Origin: Clostridium sp. DL-VIII
Lineage (GTDB): Bacteria > Bacillota > Clostridia > Clostridiales > Clostridiaceae
Reading direction: 5' to 3'
DNA: 64,000 nt
NCBI RefSeq assembly: GCF_000230835.1
Contig: NZ_CM001240.1
Coordinates: forward strand, 5,172,779-5,236,778
Below the pieces are notes generated by a model. The model ran no database searches. It had not been told where the DNA came from and saw only the letters and a program-made list of their open reading frames with translations. This document shows positions 1 to 9,866 of the stretch, piece by piece (position 1 is the stretch's first letter; every line of letters starts with the position of its first letter). The translations under genes were made by a program, and so were the position numbers.

Positions 1-21
1 ACAAAGGAGTGCTGTATAAAT

Positions 22-265
22 ATGAAAAAATCATTTACACTTGTATTATTAGTTATTTTACTGACAATAACATTAATGCCTTTAAAAGCATATAGCATAA
101 ATAATGAAAATCCTATAACAAATTCTTTTTCAGATTTAAAAATGGATGAAAAAAAGCTTTGGATTGATGATATATGCTTATGATAAAGGTGAAGATCATA
201 TGATTAAGTTTGCTGATATACTTTCAGATGGGATTTTCAAACAATTTCCTAAAAAGTTTAGTTAA
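22..265 (+). pseudogene. Frameshifted remnant of a small secreted protein gene
   Basis: A good ribosome binding site (AAAGGAGTG, 3-11) precedes an ATG at 22. The first frame encodes 53 residues with a typical signal peptide (basic start, then a long Leu/Ile/Val stretch, ending near KAYS) and stops at 181-183. The +1 frame continues without a stop from about 170 to 265, ending in residues FKQFPKKFS. The simplest reading is one short gene broken by an indel near 165-180. No family was recognised. It could also be a genuine 53-residue secreted peptide. The window edge is too close to see any upstream partner. Confidence 0.45.
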
Positions 266-560
266 TGCCTTTGAAATAAAATAGAAGGTCAATGAGCTGT
301 AATAAATTTTTCATCTTGGTTTTATACCAAGAAATATATTCTGATTTTGCTATACTTAATTGCGTATGAAGCAAAGAAACTATATAAACTTCCAAGTTAA
401 AAAGTGGATTTATACACTTAGATAAATTCTTTAATTCCTAGTTCTTAGGTAATGTACAAGTCGAATTTATAATTATGATATGTATAGATAAACACTTTAT
501 GAACTTAACTTATATACGGAATAACTATCTATTTAAGTTAAACTTTTGTGTGTACCTATA

Positions 561-753
561 CCAGAAATCACATACATTTTTGTGAAAGCGGCATTTGAAA
601 TTGAGCTATGATGGTTCTTAGTGGGAGGTTGTTCCATTTCTGCTTGTCATGAACTTGTTTCAGGAACACGCAGAAATGGGCACAACCTTCCACTTAGAAC
701 CTTTTAGCGAAAATTTCATAAGTCCGCTGGAATAAAAATGTATGTGATTTCGG
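561..753. repeat. Long imperfect palindrome (repeat family B, full copy)
   Basis: The left arm begins AGAAATCACATACATTTTT near 563 and the right arm ends with its complement (AAAAATGTATGTGATTTCGG) at about 735-753. Matching blocks continue inward (GGTTCTTAGTGGGAGGTTG against the complement of 684-705) to a loop near 640-670, so the whole unit can fold into one long hairpin. It encodes no ORF. The right half recurs at 5864-5990, which makes this a dispersed element, MITE-like in form. The rest of the 266-790 gene-free stretch shows only a 7-bp hairpin (TCTTGGT/ACCAAGA) near 316-334. Confidence 0.8.
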
Positions 754-790
754 TAAGTTGCCACATAACTCTAAGTTCAAAGTTTGATAT

Positions 791-2506
791 CTATAAAGTA
801 AATTTCTTTATTTGATTTATCATGGAAGTTGTCTTTTCCTTCAATAATTGTGAGGCTTCATCTACCTGATTTGATGAAGTGATCATATCTTGAGTAGTAG
901 CTGCTATTTCTTCTGACGAAGCTGAATTTTCTTCTGCGACAACCGAAGTATTCTCTGCAACAGAAATAATTTCGTTTTTGCTATTATTTATCCCTAAAAT
1001 TGAACTGTTAATTTCACTTATCTTAGGTAAAATCTCTTCTATTGATTTAATTATATCCTTAAATGAATTTATTGAAGTATCTATTACTGAGACCTGCTTT
1101 GATAATTCATCATTTGCATCGCTTGTAGTTCTTGTAACTGCATTAGTTTCATCTTGTATTGATGCCAATAATTCATTAATATCATTTGAAGAATTCTTAG
1201 ATTGTTCAGCTAGTTTTCTAATTTCATCAGCTACAACAGCAAATCCTTTCCCTGCTTCTCCTGCCCTTGCAGCTTCAATTGCTGCATTTAATGCTAGAAG
1301 ATTTGTCTGATCAGCAATAGCATTTAATAAATCAGTAATTTCAGTAATTGCCTTAACACTATTAGTTAAATTAGATATTTTTGTGCTTACTTCCTTAAAT
1401 GACTTTGATATATCGCTTATGGAAGTTATAAGCTTTCCTAAATCTTTATTACTATTTTGAGCTTTAATATTTATATCATTTGTACTCTTATCAACACCAT
1501 TTATAGTTATTGTTATATCTTCCAATGTAATACCAAAAGCATTTAATGTGCTGTTCATTGTTGCAAGCTCTGATGCTTGATCAGAAGATCCTTGTGCTAC
1601 AGCATCAATAGCATTTGATATTTCTTTTGTTGAATTATTCATTTCTTCTGACAATGTTGAAAGTGAATTAGCTTCTTTAGATATAACGCTAGAATCCATT
1701 TCAATGTTTCTAAGTATATCTGCTATGGAAAGTATAGTTTTCTCTAGTGCCTTATTCATAATACCAAATTCATTGGTTAAATTCGTATCAATATCAATAG
1801 TAAAATCACCTTCTGATAAAGTTTGTAATTTGCCAGTAAATTCTTTTATTAAATTCTTAACAGTAAAGGTTACAACTAATGATATGGCAGTTAGTATTAA
1901 AAGTGATAATCCAAATATTATTTCAAATATTATCATATTCTTAGTATAGAGAGTTTTAGATTCATCGTTTTTTGAGTTAGCAATACCTTTTTCATAATCT
2001 ACAAGATCAGTAATATTTTTAGCTAATTCGTTTCCATACTGCCCCATATCTACATTAGTTATTTGTGGATCTGGAGTTAACCCCTGCTTTCTTTGTTCTA
2101 TAATATTGGGAATAAATGAATAGTAATGTTCAAATGCAGTTTTAGCTTTATCTACTAATTCTGCTTCAGCTTTATCATCCTTTGATGCATCCACTTCTCT
2201 AGCCGTTATTGCAGTTATATCGTCGTGTAATTGCAGCATTGTCTTCTCATTAGCTTCATCAAAATCTCGATCTATTATTTTTGTTAACGTGTTCCGTAAA
2301 ACGCCCATGTCACCATTAACATCTTCCCAATCCTTGAGTTTCGGAATTGTCTCACCATTTATTTTATTAGTTATATTGTACATTTTGTTAGTATTGGAAT
2401 AACCTACTCCACCAATTGCCACTGTCGCAATTAATGATATAAACCATATTAGAATTATATTCCGGGTTATTTTTACATTCCTCAACTTTCTAGAACTTAT
2501 TTTCAT
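791..2506 (-). CDS. Methyl-accepting chemotaxis protein with 4-helix-bundle sensor
   Basis: Membrane chemoreceptor that passes ligand signals to CheA/CheW. It has a transmembrane helix at about residues 15-40, a roughly 150-residue extracytoplasmic helical region resembling the 4HB_MCP sensor, a second membrane helix near 190-215, a HAMP linker, and a long cytoplasmic coiled coil containing the conserved receptor tip ([18 protein letters not shown]). The ligand is not predictable. Two ATGs lie 6 bases apart. The upstream one abuts the ribosome binding site GGAGGAGGA with no spacer, so the second, at 2506, is preferred. It appears monocistronic, and the adjacent transporter ends with its own terminator. 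It is one of three receptors in the window. Confidence 0.93.
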   Translation of the reverse strand: MKISSRKLRNVKITRNIILIWFISLIATVAIGGVGYSNTNKMYNITNKINGETIPKLKDWEDVNGDMGVLRNTLTKIIDRDFDEANEKTMLQLHDDITAITAREVDASKDDKAEAELVDKAKTAFEHYYSFIPNIIEQRKQGLTPDPQITNVDMGQYGNELAKNITDLVDYEKGIANSKNDESKTLYTKNMIIFEIIFGLSLLILTAISLVVTFTVKNLIKEFTGKLQTLSEGDFTIDIDTNLTNEFGIMNKALEKTILSIADILRNIEMDSSVISKEANSLSTLSEEMNNSTKEISNAIDAVAQGSSDQASELATMNSTLNAFGITLEDITITINGVDKSTNDINIKAQNSNKDLGKLITSISDISKSFKEVSTKISNLTNSVKAITEITDLLNAIADQTNLLALNAAIEAARAGEAGKGFAVVADEIRKLAEQSKNSSNDINELLASIQDETNAVTRTTSDANDELSKQVSVIDTSINSFKDIIKSIEEILPKISEINSSILGINNSKNEIISVAENTSVVAEENSASSEEIAATTQDMITSSNQVDEASQLLKEKTTSMINQIKKFTL

Positions 2507-2775
2507 ATGCATTCCTCCTCCGTGAGTTACTATAATTTAGTTATAGATATGTAACTATTTGATAATCAACAAATACTTGCATATCACAATATATAAAATA
2601 TATAATAAGTAGTATTAATTAATTTTTCCCCACATATATATTCGTACACTTTAGCCAAAACTTTAATAAAATGCATAATGATTGATTATATGTATTTGCC
2701 TTGAATTGTAAACATTTTCTGTAAGTATTCTATCTGTTTTTTCAAAAATGTATTATTTTTTATTACAATTATTTG

Positions 2776-2820
2776 TTTAAAAATAAAATAGAAGCCAAAC
2801 AAATAATAACTTGACTTCTA
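2776..2820 (-). terminator. Rho-independent terminator of the amino acid ABC operon
   Basis: On the minus strand, just after the last permease gene, a hairpin (TAGAAGTCAA paired with TTGGCTTCTA, 9 of 10 pairs) is followed by a T-rich run. The remainder of the 2507-2844 gap holds the upstream region of the receptor gene, with no other feature recognised. Confidence 0.75.
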
Positions 2821-2844
2821 CTTCCATACAAATTTAGTTGCGCT

Positions 2845-3477
2845 TTAATATTCAGTTCTAATAGTCCTAACACCATAGGATATAATAAAATTAATTATAA
2901 AGTATGTTCCAGCTATAGTACCAAATAACAAAAATATTTGAGAAGATGATACAAAGCTTCCCATAAGAATCATACCTTTACCCGTAAATTCCTCAATACC
3001 TACCGCCCATAAGAAAGACGTGTCTTTTATTACTGTAACTGCCTGTGATAAAAATGTAGGAATGCAGCGCCTAAAGCTCTGTGGCAATATAATATATCTC
3101 AATGTTTGAATCTTTGAAAATCCTTGGGAGTAAGCAGCCTCATACTGTCCGCTGCTAACAGAATTCATTCCGCCTCTAAATATTTCTGCCATAACAGCAG
3201 AAGTAAACAAAGTAAATGCTAAAATTCCTGAATACATCGGTTTTATTGGAACTAAAAATCTTATAGCTAATATCCATAATAAATTTGGGGTATTTCTAAA
3301 AATTTCTATATATATTGTTGCAATTCTACCAAATATACCTTTTGAAAAATTTCTGAGTATTGCTAAGATTGTCCCAAAGATCATACTTAATGCGATTGAT
3401 ATAAGCGCTATAGTTAAAGTCAGTTTTAGTCCTTGTAAAAGGAACATCATGTTAGCATGATTAAATACAGTTGACAT
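2845..3477 (-). CDS. Polar amino acid ABC transporter permease (second subunit)
   Basis: Inner-membrane subunit of a polar amino acid importer of the His/Glu/Gln family. The 210-residue length, about five membrane helices and the EAA loop (EAAYSQGFSKIQTLRYIILPQS) that docks onto the ATPase are typical. It is the last gene of a four-gene operon ordered ATPase, binding protein, permease, permease, and starts 2 bases after the preceding permease stops. The two permeases are distinct paralogues that should form a heterodimer. Confidence 0.92.
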   Translation of the reverse strand: MSTVFNHANMMFLLQGLKLTLTIALISIALSMIFGTILAILRNFSKGIFGRIATIYIEIFRNTPNLLWILAIRFLVPIKPMYSGILAFTLFTSAVMAEIFRGGMNSVSSGQYEAAYSQGFSKIQTLRYIILPQSFRRCIPTFLSQAVTVIKDTSFLWAVGIEEFTGKGMILMGSFVSSSQIFLLFGTIAGTYFIINFIISYGVRTIRTEY

Positions 3478-3479
3478 TA

Positions 3480-4208
3480 TTATAGCCCCCCTTCTGCTGC
3501 CACAACTTGATCTTCTATAGAATTTTGAGTATTAACTACTGCTTTCTTTTTTTCTCTTAATTCTAGCTTTCTTGAAAGCATTGCAAGTGGATAACAAAGT
3601 ACAAAATAAAGAGCACCAGTCACAACATATGCAGGACCATAATACATATTCGAACTTGACCATGAATCTGCTGTATACATTAAATCTCCCCCTGCAATCA
3701 TTGCAAGTACAGAAGTGTTTTTTATCAAATTTACTACTTGATTTGCAAGTGGTGGTATTATTATCTTTACTGTTTGAGGCAATATTATATACCTCATAGT
3801 TTGAGTATGCGAAAAGCCCTGAGACTTTGCAGCTTCAAACTGTCCTTTTGGTATAGATGTAATACCAGTCCTTACGACCTCTGATATATAAGCTCCATGA
3901 TATACACCTACTCCAAGTATTCCAACTAAAAACACTGGTAATACAATTTTTACATATGGCAGTCCATTAAATAAAAAGAATATTTGAATAACAAGAGGTG
4001 TATTTTGAATTATTTCTACATATACTCTGCTTATTATCTTTAAAGTTCTAATCTTACTTGTAGAAAATATTCCAAAAATAATTCCAAGTATTAGGGCTAG
4101 AGTAAGCCCTAATATAGAAACTTCAAGTGTTGTTAAAAATCCCTCAAAAAATATGTTAATGTCTCTTAAAAGTGCCTCCCATTTAAATATAGAAAAAGGT
4201 CCATTCAT
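3480..4208 (-). CDS. Polar amino acid ABC transporter permease (first subunit)
   Basis: Membrane subunit of the same importer, 242 residues, with an EAA loop (EAAKSQGFSHTQTMRYIILP) and five hydrophobic helices. The N-terminal segment before the first helix and the charged C-terminal tail (LELREKKKAV onward) are slightly longer than in its partner. The start codon overlaps the stop of the binding protein gene by one base, which implies translational coupling. Confidence 0.92.
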   Translation of the reverse strand: MNGPFSIFKWEALLRDINIFFEGFLTTLEVSILGLTLALILGIIFGIFSTSKIRTLKIISRVYVEIIQNTPLVIQIFFLFNGLPYVKIVLPVFLVGILGVGVYHGAYISEVVRTGITSIPKGQFEAAKSQGFSHTQTMRYIILPQTVKIIIPPLANQVVNLIKNTSVLAMIAGGDLMYTADSWSSSNMYYGPAYVVTGALYFVLCYPLAMLSRKLELREKKKAVVNTQNSIEDQVVAAEGGL

Positions 4209-5035
4209 TATTTAATATCCCACTTTGCAATCAATTTATCCAATTCTCCTGAACTCTTCATGTCATCTATTACTTCATTTATAACTTTAGCAAGTTCAGT
4301 ATTGTCCTTTTTACTTGCAATACCATATTCTTGAGGATCATATCTATCATCTAATATTACTGTTGAATCATCAACGTATCCATTTAAAATAGATGCATCA
4401 ACTGCGAAACAATCAACTCTGCCTGAATCTAATGCAGCCTTAAGTTCAGGATATCCAGCAAGTTCCGAAAATTTAAGCGTTATACCTTGTTTATCTGCTT
4501 CTTTTTGTAGTGCATCTTTAGTTGTTGCACTTTGAGCAACACCAATTGTCTTTCCATTTAAGTCTTTAAGAGATGATGCGCCAAGACTCTTCTTAACAAG
4601 TAATCCAACTCCATCCTTTATATAAGGATCTGAAAAATTATAGCTCTTCTTTCTTTCATCAGTTATGGTAAATGTAGCTGCAACCATATCTATTTCTCCA
4701 TTATCAAGAAGCGGACCTCTTGTCTTCGCTGTAACTCCTTGGAATTCAACCTTATTTTCATCACCTAATATTTTTTTAGCTACTGCTTTTGATATATCAA
4801 TTTCCAAACCTTCTACTTGTCCAGTTTGAGGATTTTTATACCCATATTTAGGTACATCAACTTTTACTCCAACTTTTAATACACCTCTATCTTTTATAGC
4901 TTGTATCTCTTTTGCTTCAGAGCTTCCTGTGCTTGAGCTATTACTGCTTGTTGATGTTGATTGTGCCCCACCGCATCCTGTCATTATAATACAAATACCT
5001 AATCCTAATGCTAAAAATATTTTTTTCAATTTCAT
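4208..5035 (-). CDS. PEB1a-like aspartate/glutamate-binding lipoprotein
   Basis: Extracellular solute-binding lipoprotein that delivers an acidic amino acid to the permeases. The signal peptide ends in a lipobox with the lipidated Cys at position 21 (IMTGC), followed by a Ser/Thr-rich linker. The mature part follows the bacterial SBP_3 fold and closely resembles Campylobacter PEB1a in its signature blocks (AKTRGPLLDNGEIDMVAATF, TITDERKK, YNFSDPY, LGYVDD-like NGYVDD). PEB1a binds aspartate and glutamate, so that is the likely substrate. Glutamine is the main alternative. It starts 27 bases after the ATPase gene. Confidence 0.9.
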   Translation of the reverse strand: MKLKKIFLALGLGICIIMTGCGGAQSTSTSSNSSSTGSSEAKEIQAIKDRGVLKVGVKVDVPKYGYKNPQTGQVEGLEIDISKAVAKKILGDENKVEFQGVTAKTRGPLLDNGEIDMVAATFTITDERKKSYNFSDPYIKDGVGLLVKKSLGASSLKDLNGKTIGVAQSATTKDALQKEADKQGITLKFSELAGYPELKAALDSGRVDCFAVDASILNGYVDDSTVILDDRYDPQEYGIASKKDNTELAKVINEVIDDMKSSGELDKLIAKWDIK

Positions 5036-5062
5036 ATTTTTTTCCCCCTATTCATTTATTCT

Positions 5063-5785
5063 TTATCTTATAACTTTATTTAAAAAGCTTTTTGCCCTAT
5101 CATTTTTAGGACTTGAGAAAAATTCCTCTGGAACTCCTTCTTCTATTATTTGCCCTCCATCCATAAATACAATTCTATCTGCAACCTGTTTTGCAAAGCC
5201 CATTTCATGAGTTACAACAACCATTGTTATATTCTCCTTTGACAATCCAACCAAAACATCTAATACTTCTTGAATCATTTCTGGATCTAACGCTGATGTA
5301 GGTTCATCAAACAGCATTATTTTTGGATGCATATTAAGAGCTCTTGCAATCGCTACTCTTTGCTGCTGTCCTCCTGATAGTTGGCTTGGATAAGCATTTG
5401 CCTTTTCCTTTAAACCTACTCTTTCTAAATATTTCATTCCCGATTCTTCTGCATCCTTTTTACTGATATTTTGAAGCTTTATCGGTGCTAATGTGAGATT
5501 TTCGAGTACTGTCATATGTGGATATAAATTAAACTGTTGAAAAACCATTGCTGTAGACTGTCTCACCTTAGCTAAATTCTTCTTTAAGCTCAAGTCATAT
5601 TCATCTATGGTTACTTTTCCTGAAGTAGGTTCTTCTAAGTAATTCATACACCTTATAAGAGTTGATTTACCTGATCCGCTTGGCCCTATAACAACTAATT
5701 TTTCCCCTTCATTAACTGTTAAATTGACATCTTTTAGAACATGAACCTCTCCAAAGTTCTTAACTAGATTCTCTAATTTAATCAT
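5063..5785 (-). CDS. Polar amino acid ABC transporter ATPase
   Basis: Energises the importer encoded by the three following genes. All ATPase motifs are present: Walker [10 protein letters not shown] at residues 34-42, Q-loop FQQFNLYPH, signature [15 protein letters not shown], Walker [13 protein letters not shown] and the switch His (THEMGFA). At 240 residues it is the standard GlnQ/PEB1C size. It is the first gene of the operon, with ribosome binding site AGGGGGGC upstream. A half copy of repeat family B lies 79 bases upstream, so the promoter must be within or close to that repeat. Confidence 0.94.
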   Translation of the reverse strand: MIKLENLVKNFGEVHVLKDVNLTVNEGEKLVVIGPSGSGKSTLIRCMNYLEEPTSGKVTIDEYDLSLKKNLAKVRQSTAMVFQQFNLYPHMTVLENLTLAPIKLQNISKKDAEESGMKYLERVGLKEKANAYPSQLSGGQQQRVAIARALNMHPKIMLFDEPTSALDPEMIQEVLDVLVGLSKENITMVVVTHEMGFAKQVADRIVFMDGGQIIEEGVPEEFFSSPKNDRAKSFLNKVIR

Positions 5786-5863
5786 TTATTGCCCCCCTTT
5801 AGTTTTCACAAATTTCCTTTAAATGCTCAGTTAATCTTAAATTTCCATTATAATCAAATAAGC

Positions 5864-5990
5864 AAGAAATGGATACAAGCTTACATTTAGAACTTTCCAG
5901 CGAAAATTTCATGAGTCCTGTGGAATAAAAATGTATATGATTTCGGCAAGTTACCACATAAGCCTAATTTACATGTTTAATATCTATATA
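5864..5990. repeat. Half copy of palindromic repeat family B
   Basis: This segment matches the right half of the palindrome at 561-753 and its flank: the shared blocks include AGCGAAAATTTCAT, GGAATAAAAATGTAT and GATTTCGG followed by a similar ACCACATAA. The left arm is missing, so it cannot form the long hairpin. It separates the response regulator terminator from the ABC transporter operon. The similarity continues outside the palindrome (to TTTAATATCTATA), so the repeating unit is larger than the hairpin. Confidence 0.75.
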
Positions 5991-6021
5991 AAAAAAGAGC
6001 CTTGGTAGTTATACCAAAGCT
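5985..6021 (-). terminator. Terminator after the GlnL-like regulator gene
   Basis: On the minus strand GAGCTTTGGTA pairs with TACCAAGGCTC around a 4-base loop (6021 down to 5997), followed by an uninterrupted run of Ts. It separates the two-component operon from the transporter operon downstream. Apart from this and the repeat, the 5786-6129 gap shows nothing further. Confidence 0.85.
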
Positions 6022-6129
6022 CCGTCGCTTATTCTAAATCTTGAGTAAAATTATATAGTTAAAACTTATTACAGTCAACGAATTTTCATATTTTGTGTTT
6101 TCTGTAGTTTTTTGTAGTTTTTGTATGTT

Positions 6130-7017
6130 TTAATTTACTACTTTAACTAATATACCTTCAATAAACTTTTTCGTATTTATTTTTCCCTGGCTAAAGGATG
6201 GATGTTTTACATGCTTCATTTCCTGTTTAACCTGTTTAATTTCAAAAAGAGAAGCTGCATATTCCTTGTATATACTATTATTTATATCATCTGCTCCTAA
6301 ACTTGCTACTGAAGTCATTGCTTTAGTAATAGTTCTCCTAATACGTTGTTCCATTGCTTTACAATTAATTGCTGCTAATGCATCACCATATAATTCTCTT
6401 GCGACTTCCATATATATTTCTTTAAGTTGATATGGCTTTGAAGGATTTACCTTCTTTTTATAGACTATATGTAATATTACAAGCTTTAACTCATCCACTC
6501 CAGCTGCTCCTATAATATTTATATCTGAAAATATATTAAGCAGTTTTTCTTCTGAAGAATATTCAAATCCTTTTTTTATTTCTTTATTTGAAAAAGTCTT
6601 CTCTGGAAAGATTACACTTTTTATCATAGAAATAGATTTCTCTAATTCAACTTGCTTTCTTACATTATTTATTACACTTATAGTTTCAATCATATTAATT
6701 GGTTTATTTAGATAGAAAAGTATTCCACTTTTATAAGCATTTGAAATCATTTCACCCTCTTCAACCTGAGATAACATTATAATCTTACCTTTATAACCAT
6801 TGTTAACAGTATTTCTTACAATTTCAATACCATCCACCTCTGGTAAAAGCAAATCAATCAGTACAATATCAGGATTTAACTTTAAAACAGTATCTTTTGC
6901 ATCTTTACCTGTGGTCAATATTGATAGCACTCTTCCTAATTGATTTTTTATAATTGTCTGCTCTAAAATTTTACATATTGCTATATCATCATCGATAATT
7001 ATAAATGTTGTTTCCAT
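6130..7017 (-). CDS. glnL: GlnL (YcbB)-like response regulator
   Basis: Transcriptional regulator with an N-terminal receiver (acidic pocket IIIDDD at residues 7-11, phosphorylatable Asp55 in VLIDLLLPEVDG, Lys in YLNKPIN) and a C-terminal domain resembling the YcbB domain of Bacillus subtilis GlnL (MEQRIRRTITKAMTSVASLG region). In B. subtilis that protein controls glutamine use genes with the kinase GlnK. It lies 76 bases downstream of the kinase gene and both end at a terminator before the acidic amino acid ABC operon, which is a likely target. The symbol rests on domain resemblance only. Confidence 0.8.
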   Translation of the reverse strand: METTFIIIDDDIAICKILEQTIIKNQLGRVLSILTTGKDAKDTVLKLNPDIVLIDLLLPEVDGIEIVRNTVNNGYKGKIIMLSQVEEGEMISNAYKSGILFYLNKPINMIETISVINNVRKQVELEKSISMIKSVIFPEKTFSNKEIKKGFEYSSEEKLLNIFSDINIIGAAGVDELKLVILHIVYKKKVNPSKPYQLKEIYMEVARELYGDALAAINCKAMEQRIRRTITKAMTSVASLGADDINNSIYKEYAASLFEIKQVKQEMKHVKHPSFSQGKINTKKFIEGILVKVVN

Positions 7018-7093
7018 AAAATAGCCCCCTTATTCTAAAAGATTCCCTACATTGCATTCCTAAATATATTTTTATGGTTTGTTTATAGCTTGT

Positions 7094-8362
7094 CTATACT
7101 TGCAAATTACAAGTTGGTATTCTAACTATGAATTTTGTTCCTCTCATAATATCACTTTTCACCTCTATAGTTCCTTCCAAATCCTCTATAAGATTTTTCA
7201 CATGACATAACCCTATCCCTGTGGACATAGCTCCAGTATCCTTATTAAACTTAGTTGAAAAACCAACATTAAATATATATGGTAATACTTCTTTTTCAAT
7301 ACCTGCTCCATCATCTGAAACCATAAGCAGCAAATCTTTTTCTAATATTTCTCCAGTCACTTTAATTACATTATTGTCCTTACACGCTTCAATTGCATTA
7401 ATAATTAAATTATTTAAAATGGCAAATATATCATAATATCTCTTAGTATGATGATCTTTTTCAAGTTTAAATTCAATATAAATGCTTTTGTTAATACTTT
7501 CTATCTGCCTTTTTGTATTATCCGATATTATTGAAAAAATTTCTGAAATAGACATGTATTCTGTCTTCTCAACATTTTCTACTAATTGATTAATCCCTCT
7601 AAGCACACGATCATTATTTTTGCGAATTTCATGAGCGTTTTGTGCTACCTTTAATGCTTTAGTTGAAAATTCAGAGGTGCCTTTGGTTATTTCGTATAGA
7701 TTATAAGCTTCCTTCATTACATTATTTAAATCATTAGTAGACTTCTGCAAATAGAATGTTTCAGCATATATCCTTGAAACCATTAAGTTTAATTCTGCAT
7801 AACGTTTTTGATGTTCTGCTTTCTTAATATATAGTTTTTGATAATTATATATTAAGAAAGCAAGACATTGAACCGAAGCACGTATAAGCGCTGTTATTAT
7901 TATAATCTTAATAGTTTCTAATGAAATCATATTTCTAATAATTATCTCCATGAAATTTCCAATTACATCAAAACATACTAAAGATAAATATAAATATGGT
8001 ATAGATTTATTCTTTTTATATAATGGAAACAATGTGTCTAAAATTCCATAAGAAATATAGAAAATAGCTGCCGGAATGAATTGCATTATTACTTCTGTTG
8101 AATAGTTATAAGAGTATATGGAAGATCCTATACTTCTCATAAACGCTGTCAGTACTCCTGCTATCACTCCTACTCCTAGTGGATATATATTTTCAACAGT
8201 AGAAAATACAAGCCCAATTACAATTACACCAATGCCTAAAACAAATCTGCTATTGAAGGGATATATGTATATTTGCGCAAAGGTGCTAATCAAAACAGAA
8301 AATACTATAGTATTTTTCAAACATATTTTTGTTTTTGCCGTTACTCTAATTTTGCTCACCAT
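7094..8362 (-). CDS. glnK: GlnK (YcbA)-like sensor histidine kinase
   Basis: Membrane sensor kinase, partner of the adjacent GlnL-like regulator. About five hydrophobic segments fill residues 20-185, followed by a dimerisation helix with the phospho-acceptor His in NAHEIRKNNDRV (near residue 244), then an HATPase domain with N box (ILNNLIINAIEA), G1 (DDGAGI), F box (IFNVGFSTK) and G2 (GIGLCHVKNLI). Translation could begin at a GTG at 8386, but the ATG at 8362 follows an AAGGGG ribosome binding site and is preferred. No extracytoplasmic ligand domain is seen, so sensing is probably by the membrane or cytoplasmic part. Confidence 0.85.
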   Translation of the reverse strand: MVSKIRVTAKTKICLKNTIVFSVLISTFAQIYIYPFNSRFVLGIGVIVIGLVFSTVENIYPLGVGVIAGVLTAFMRSIGSSIYSYNYSTEVIMQFIPAAIFYISYGILDTLFPLYKKNKSIPYLYLSLVCFDVIGNFMEIIIRNMISLETIKIIIITALIRASVQCLAFLIYNYQKLYIKKAEHQKRYAELNLMVSRIYAETFYLQKSTNDLNNVMKEAYNLYEITKGTSEFSTKALKVAQNAHEIRKNNDRVLRGINQLVENVEKTEYMSISEIFSIISDNTKRQIESINKSIYIEFKLEKDHHTKRYYDIFAILNNLIINAIEACKDNNVIKVTGEILEKDLLLMVSDDGAGIEKEVLPYIFNVGFSTKFNKDTGAMSTGIGLCHVKNLIEDLEGTIEVKSDIMRGTKFIVRIPTCNLQV

Positions 8363-8379
8363 TATCCCCTTCTTTCTTT

Positions 8380-8400
8380 TAGGCACACGAAAATAAATAT
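8380..8400. repeat. Single terminal arm of palindromic repeat family A
   Basis: The sequence starting TAGGCACACGAAAATAAATA matches one arm of the palindromic repeats at 26366-26435 and 38393-38456 (TAGGCACATGAAAATAAATA type). No second arm is found nearby, so this looks like a decayed copy. It lies just upstream of the GlnK-like start codon. Confidence 0.6.
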
Positions 8401-8521
8401 TTAAACTTAATTCTAAATGTTAATAATAATATCTAATATAACTTCATGGAATTTCTCATGATTTAATTCATAATTATATATAATTAATTTTTTAACGCTT
8501 GATCCTTTAATTTTTATTTAT

Positions 8522-8565
8522 AAAAAATAAATAGCGAGGAAGTCAACTAATTATGACATCCTCGC
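8522..8565 (-). terminator. Terminator of the azlCD operon
   Basis: GCGAGGATGTCA pairs with TGACTTCCTCGC (11 of 12) on the minus strand, followed by TATTTATTTTTT. It lies 140 bases after the azlD stop. The rest of the 8401-8704 interval shows no gene. Confidence 0.8.
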
Positions 8566-8704
8566 CAAAAAATATATTCATCTTACAATCTAATTATAAA
8601 CTATCTCCTTATACCAAAGTCAATAGCATTATATAATTTGATCCTTAATTTTACACATAAATCATAACAACTATAAAATAACTTAAGCCTCAATTATAAT
8701 CAAC

Positions 8705-9025
8705 TTATATGATAAACCTCAAAACTGCAATCGAAACTACCCCAACAATTACAGTTAAAAGTAAATTGTTTTTCTTAATTGCTACTAATATAACAGGTAA
8801 TGCTGCTAAAATTTCAAGAGAATGCCCTTTAATCGCAAATTTATTATCAGCTGTAAATAACTCTACCGCTATTAAAGCAGTCAATATTGATATTGGAATA
8901 TATGTTAAGAACTCTTCAACTCTCTTATTTAACTTCATTTTTGATAGTATAGTTATCGGTAGAACTCTTGGAAGTACAGTTACAACGCATCCTCCAATTA
9001 TAACACTCCATACATAAGTATTCAT
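8705..9025 (-). CDS. azlD: AzlD branched-chain amino acid export subunit
   Basis: Small membrane subunit (106 residues, about four hydrophobic helices) of the AzlCD exporter, which removes branched-chain amino acids and their analogues. The motifs GGCVVTVLPRVLPI near the start and FLTYIPISILTALIAVELF are typical of the family. Its start overlaps the azlC stop by four bases (ATGA-type coupling), so the two are co-translated. Confidence 0.9.
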   Translation of the reverse strand: MNTYVWSVIIGGCVVTVLPRVLPITILSKMKLNKRVEEFLTYIPISILTALIAVELFTADNKFAIKGHSLEILAALPVILVAIKKNNLLLTVIVGVVSIAVLRFII

Positions 9026-9756
9026 TCCTTAATCACCACCCCAACTAATGCTCCAATAATTGCTGATAATATAACGCCTACGCTTGTAGATACAACCTGC
9101 GTGCTAACAATTAATACGATAACTGATGTTATAATTATCACAATTACTTTTTTTACTTTTAAATTTCCTTTTATAGCAGAAATCAATAGTCCTATAAACA
9201 TGGCTGTAAGTGCAAAATCCAAGCCAAAAATCTTATAGTCCGGAATAACACTCCCTATAAGGACTCCTATACCAGTAGCTATAACCCAGTTTATATATGC
9301 AATAATATTTAAACCAACCATCCAGAAATTATTGATTTTTTTATTCTTAAGTCCTTTAGCAGATGCAACTCCAAAAGTTTCATCTGTTAAAAGTGCACCA
9401 ATAAAAAGATTCTTTAAAATCGAATTTTTTTTAAAATACGGTGCAATTGATGCACTTAAAAATAGATGCCTAAAATTAACAAGAAAAATTGTGGATACTA
9501 TACTTGGTACTGATACTACGGATAAAATCATGCTTGAAGCTATAAATTGCGATGAGCCTCCATATACAAAGGCACTCATTCCCATTGCCTGCCATAGTGT
9601 TAATCCACAAGATTTAGATAAAATACCACAAGTAATTCCTATACTTAGATATCCCAAAAGAGTTGGTATGCAGTCCTTAACCCCTTGAATAAAATAATAA
9701 GTATTATTTTTCTTCTTCATTTTTAAATAATTATCTTGTGCTTTCTCCAATTCCAT
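9022..9756 (-). CDS. azlC: AzlC branched-chain amino acid exporter
   Basis: Large membrane subunit of the AzlCD exporter. At 244 residues it has the family size, and shows the conserved first-helix region (GVKDCIPTLLGYLSIGITCG), the segment FVYGGSSQFIA and LTDETFGVA. The ribosome binding site AAGGGGGC lies directly upstream. The regulator gene at 9867 is divergent across a 110-base intergenic region, the common arrangement in which the XRE-cupin protein controls the exporter. Confidence 0.92.
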   Translation of the reverse strand: MELEKAQDNYLKMKKKNNTYYFIQGVKDCIPTLLGYLSIGITCGILSKSCGLTLWQAMGMSAFVYGGSSQFIASSMILSVVSVPSIVSTIFLVNFRHLFLSASIAPYFKKNSILKNLFIGALLTDETFGVASAKGLKNKKINNFWMVGLNIIAYINWVIATGIGVLIGSVIPDYKIFGLDFALTAMFIGLLISAIKGNLKVKKVIVIIITSVIVLIVSTQVVSTSVGVILSAIIGALVGVVIKE

Positions 9757-9866
9757 AAAATGCCCCCTTGATTATTTATTGCTAAAATTGTACTATATAT
9801 TATATAAATCGTACGTTATAATTTATATAATACTTTTGCACATTATGCTTGTCAAGGAGTGAAAAT

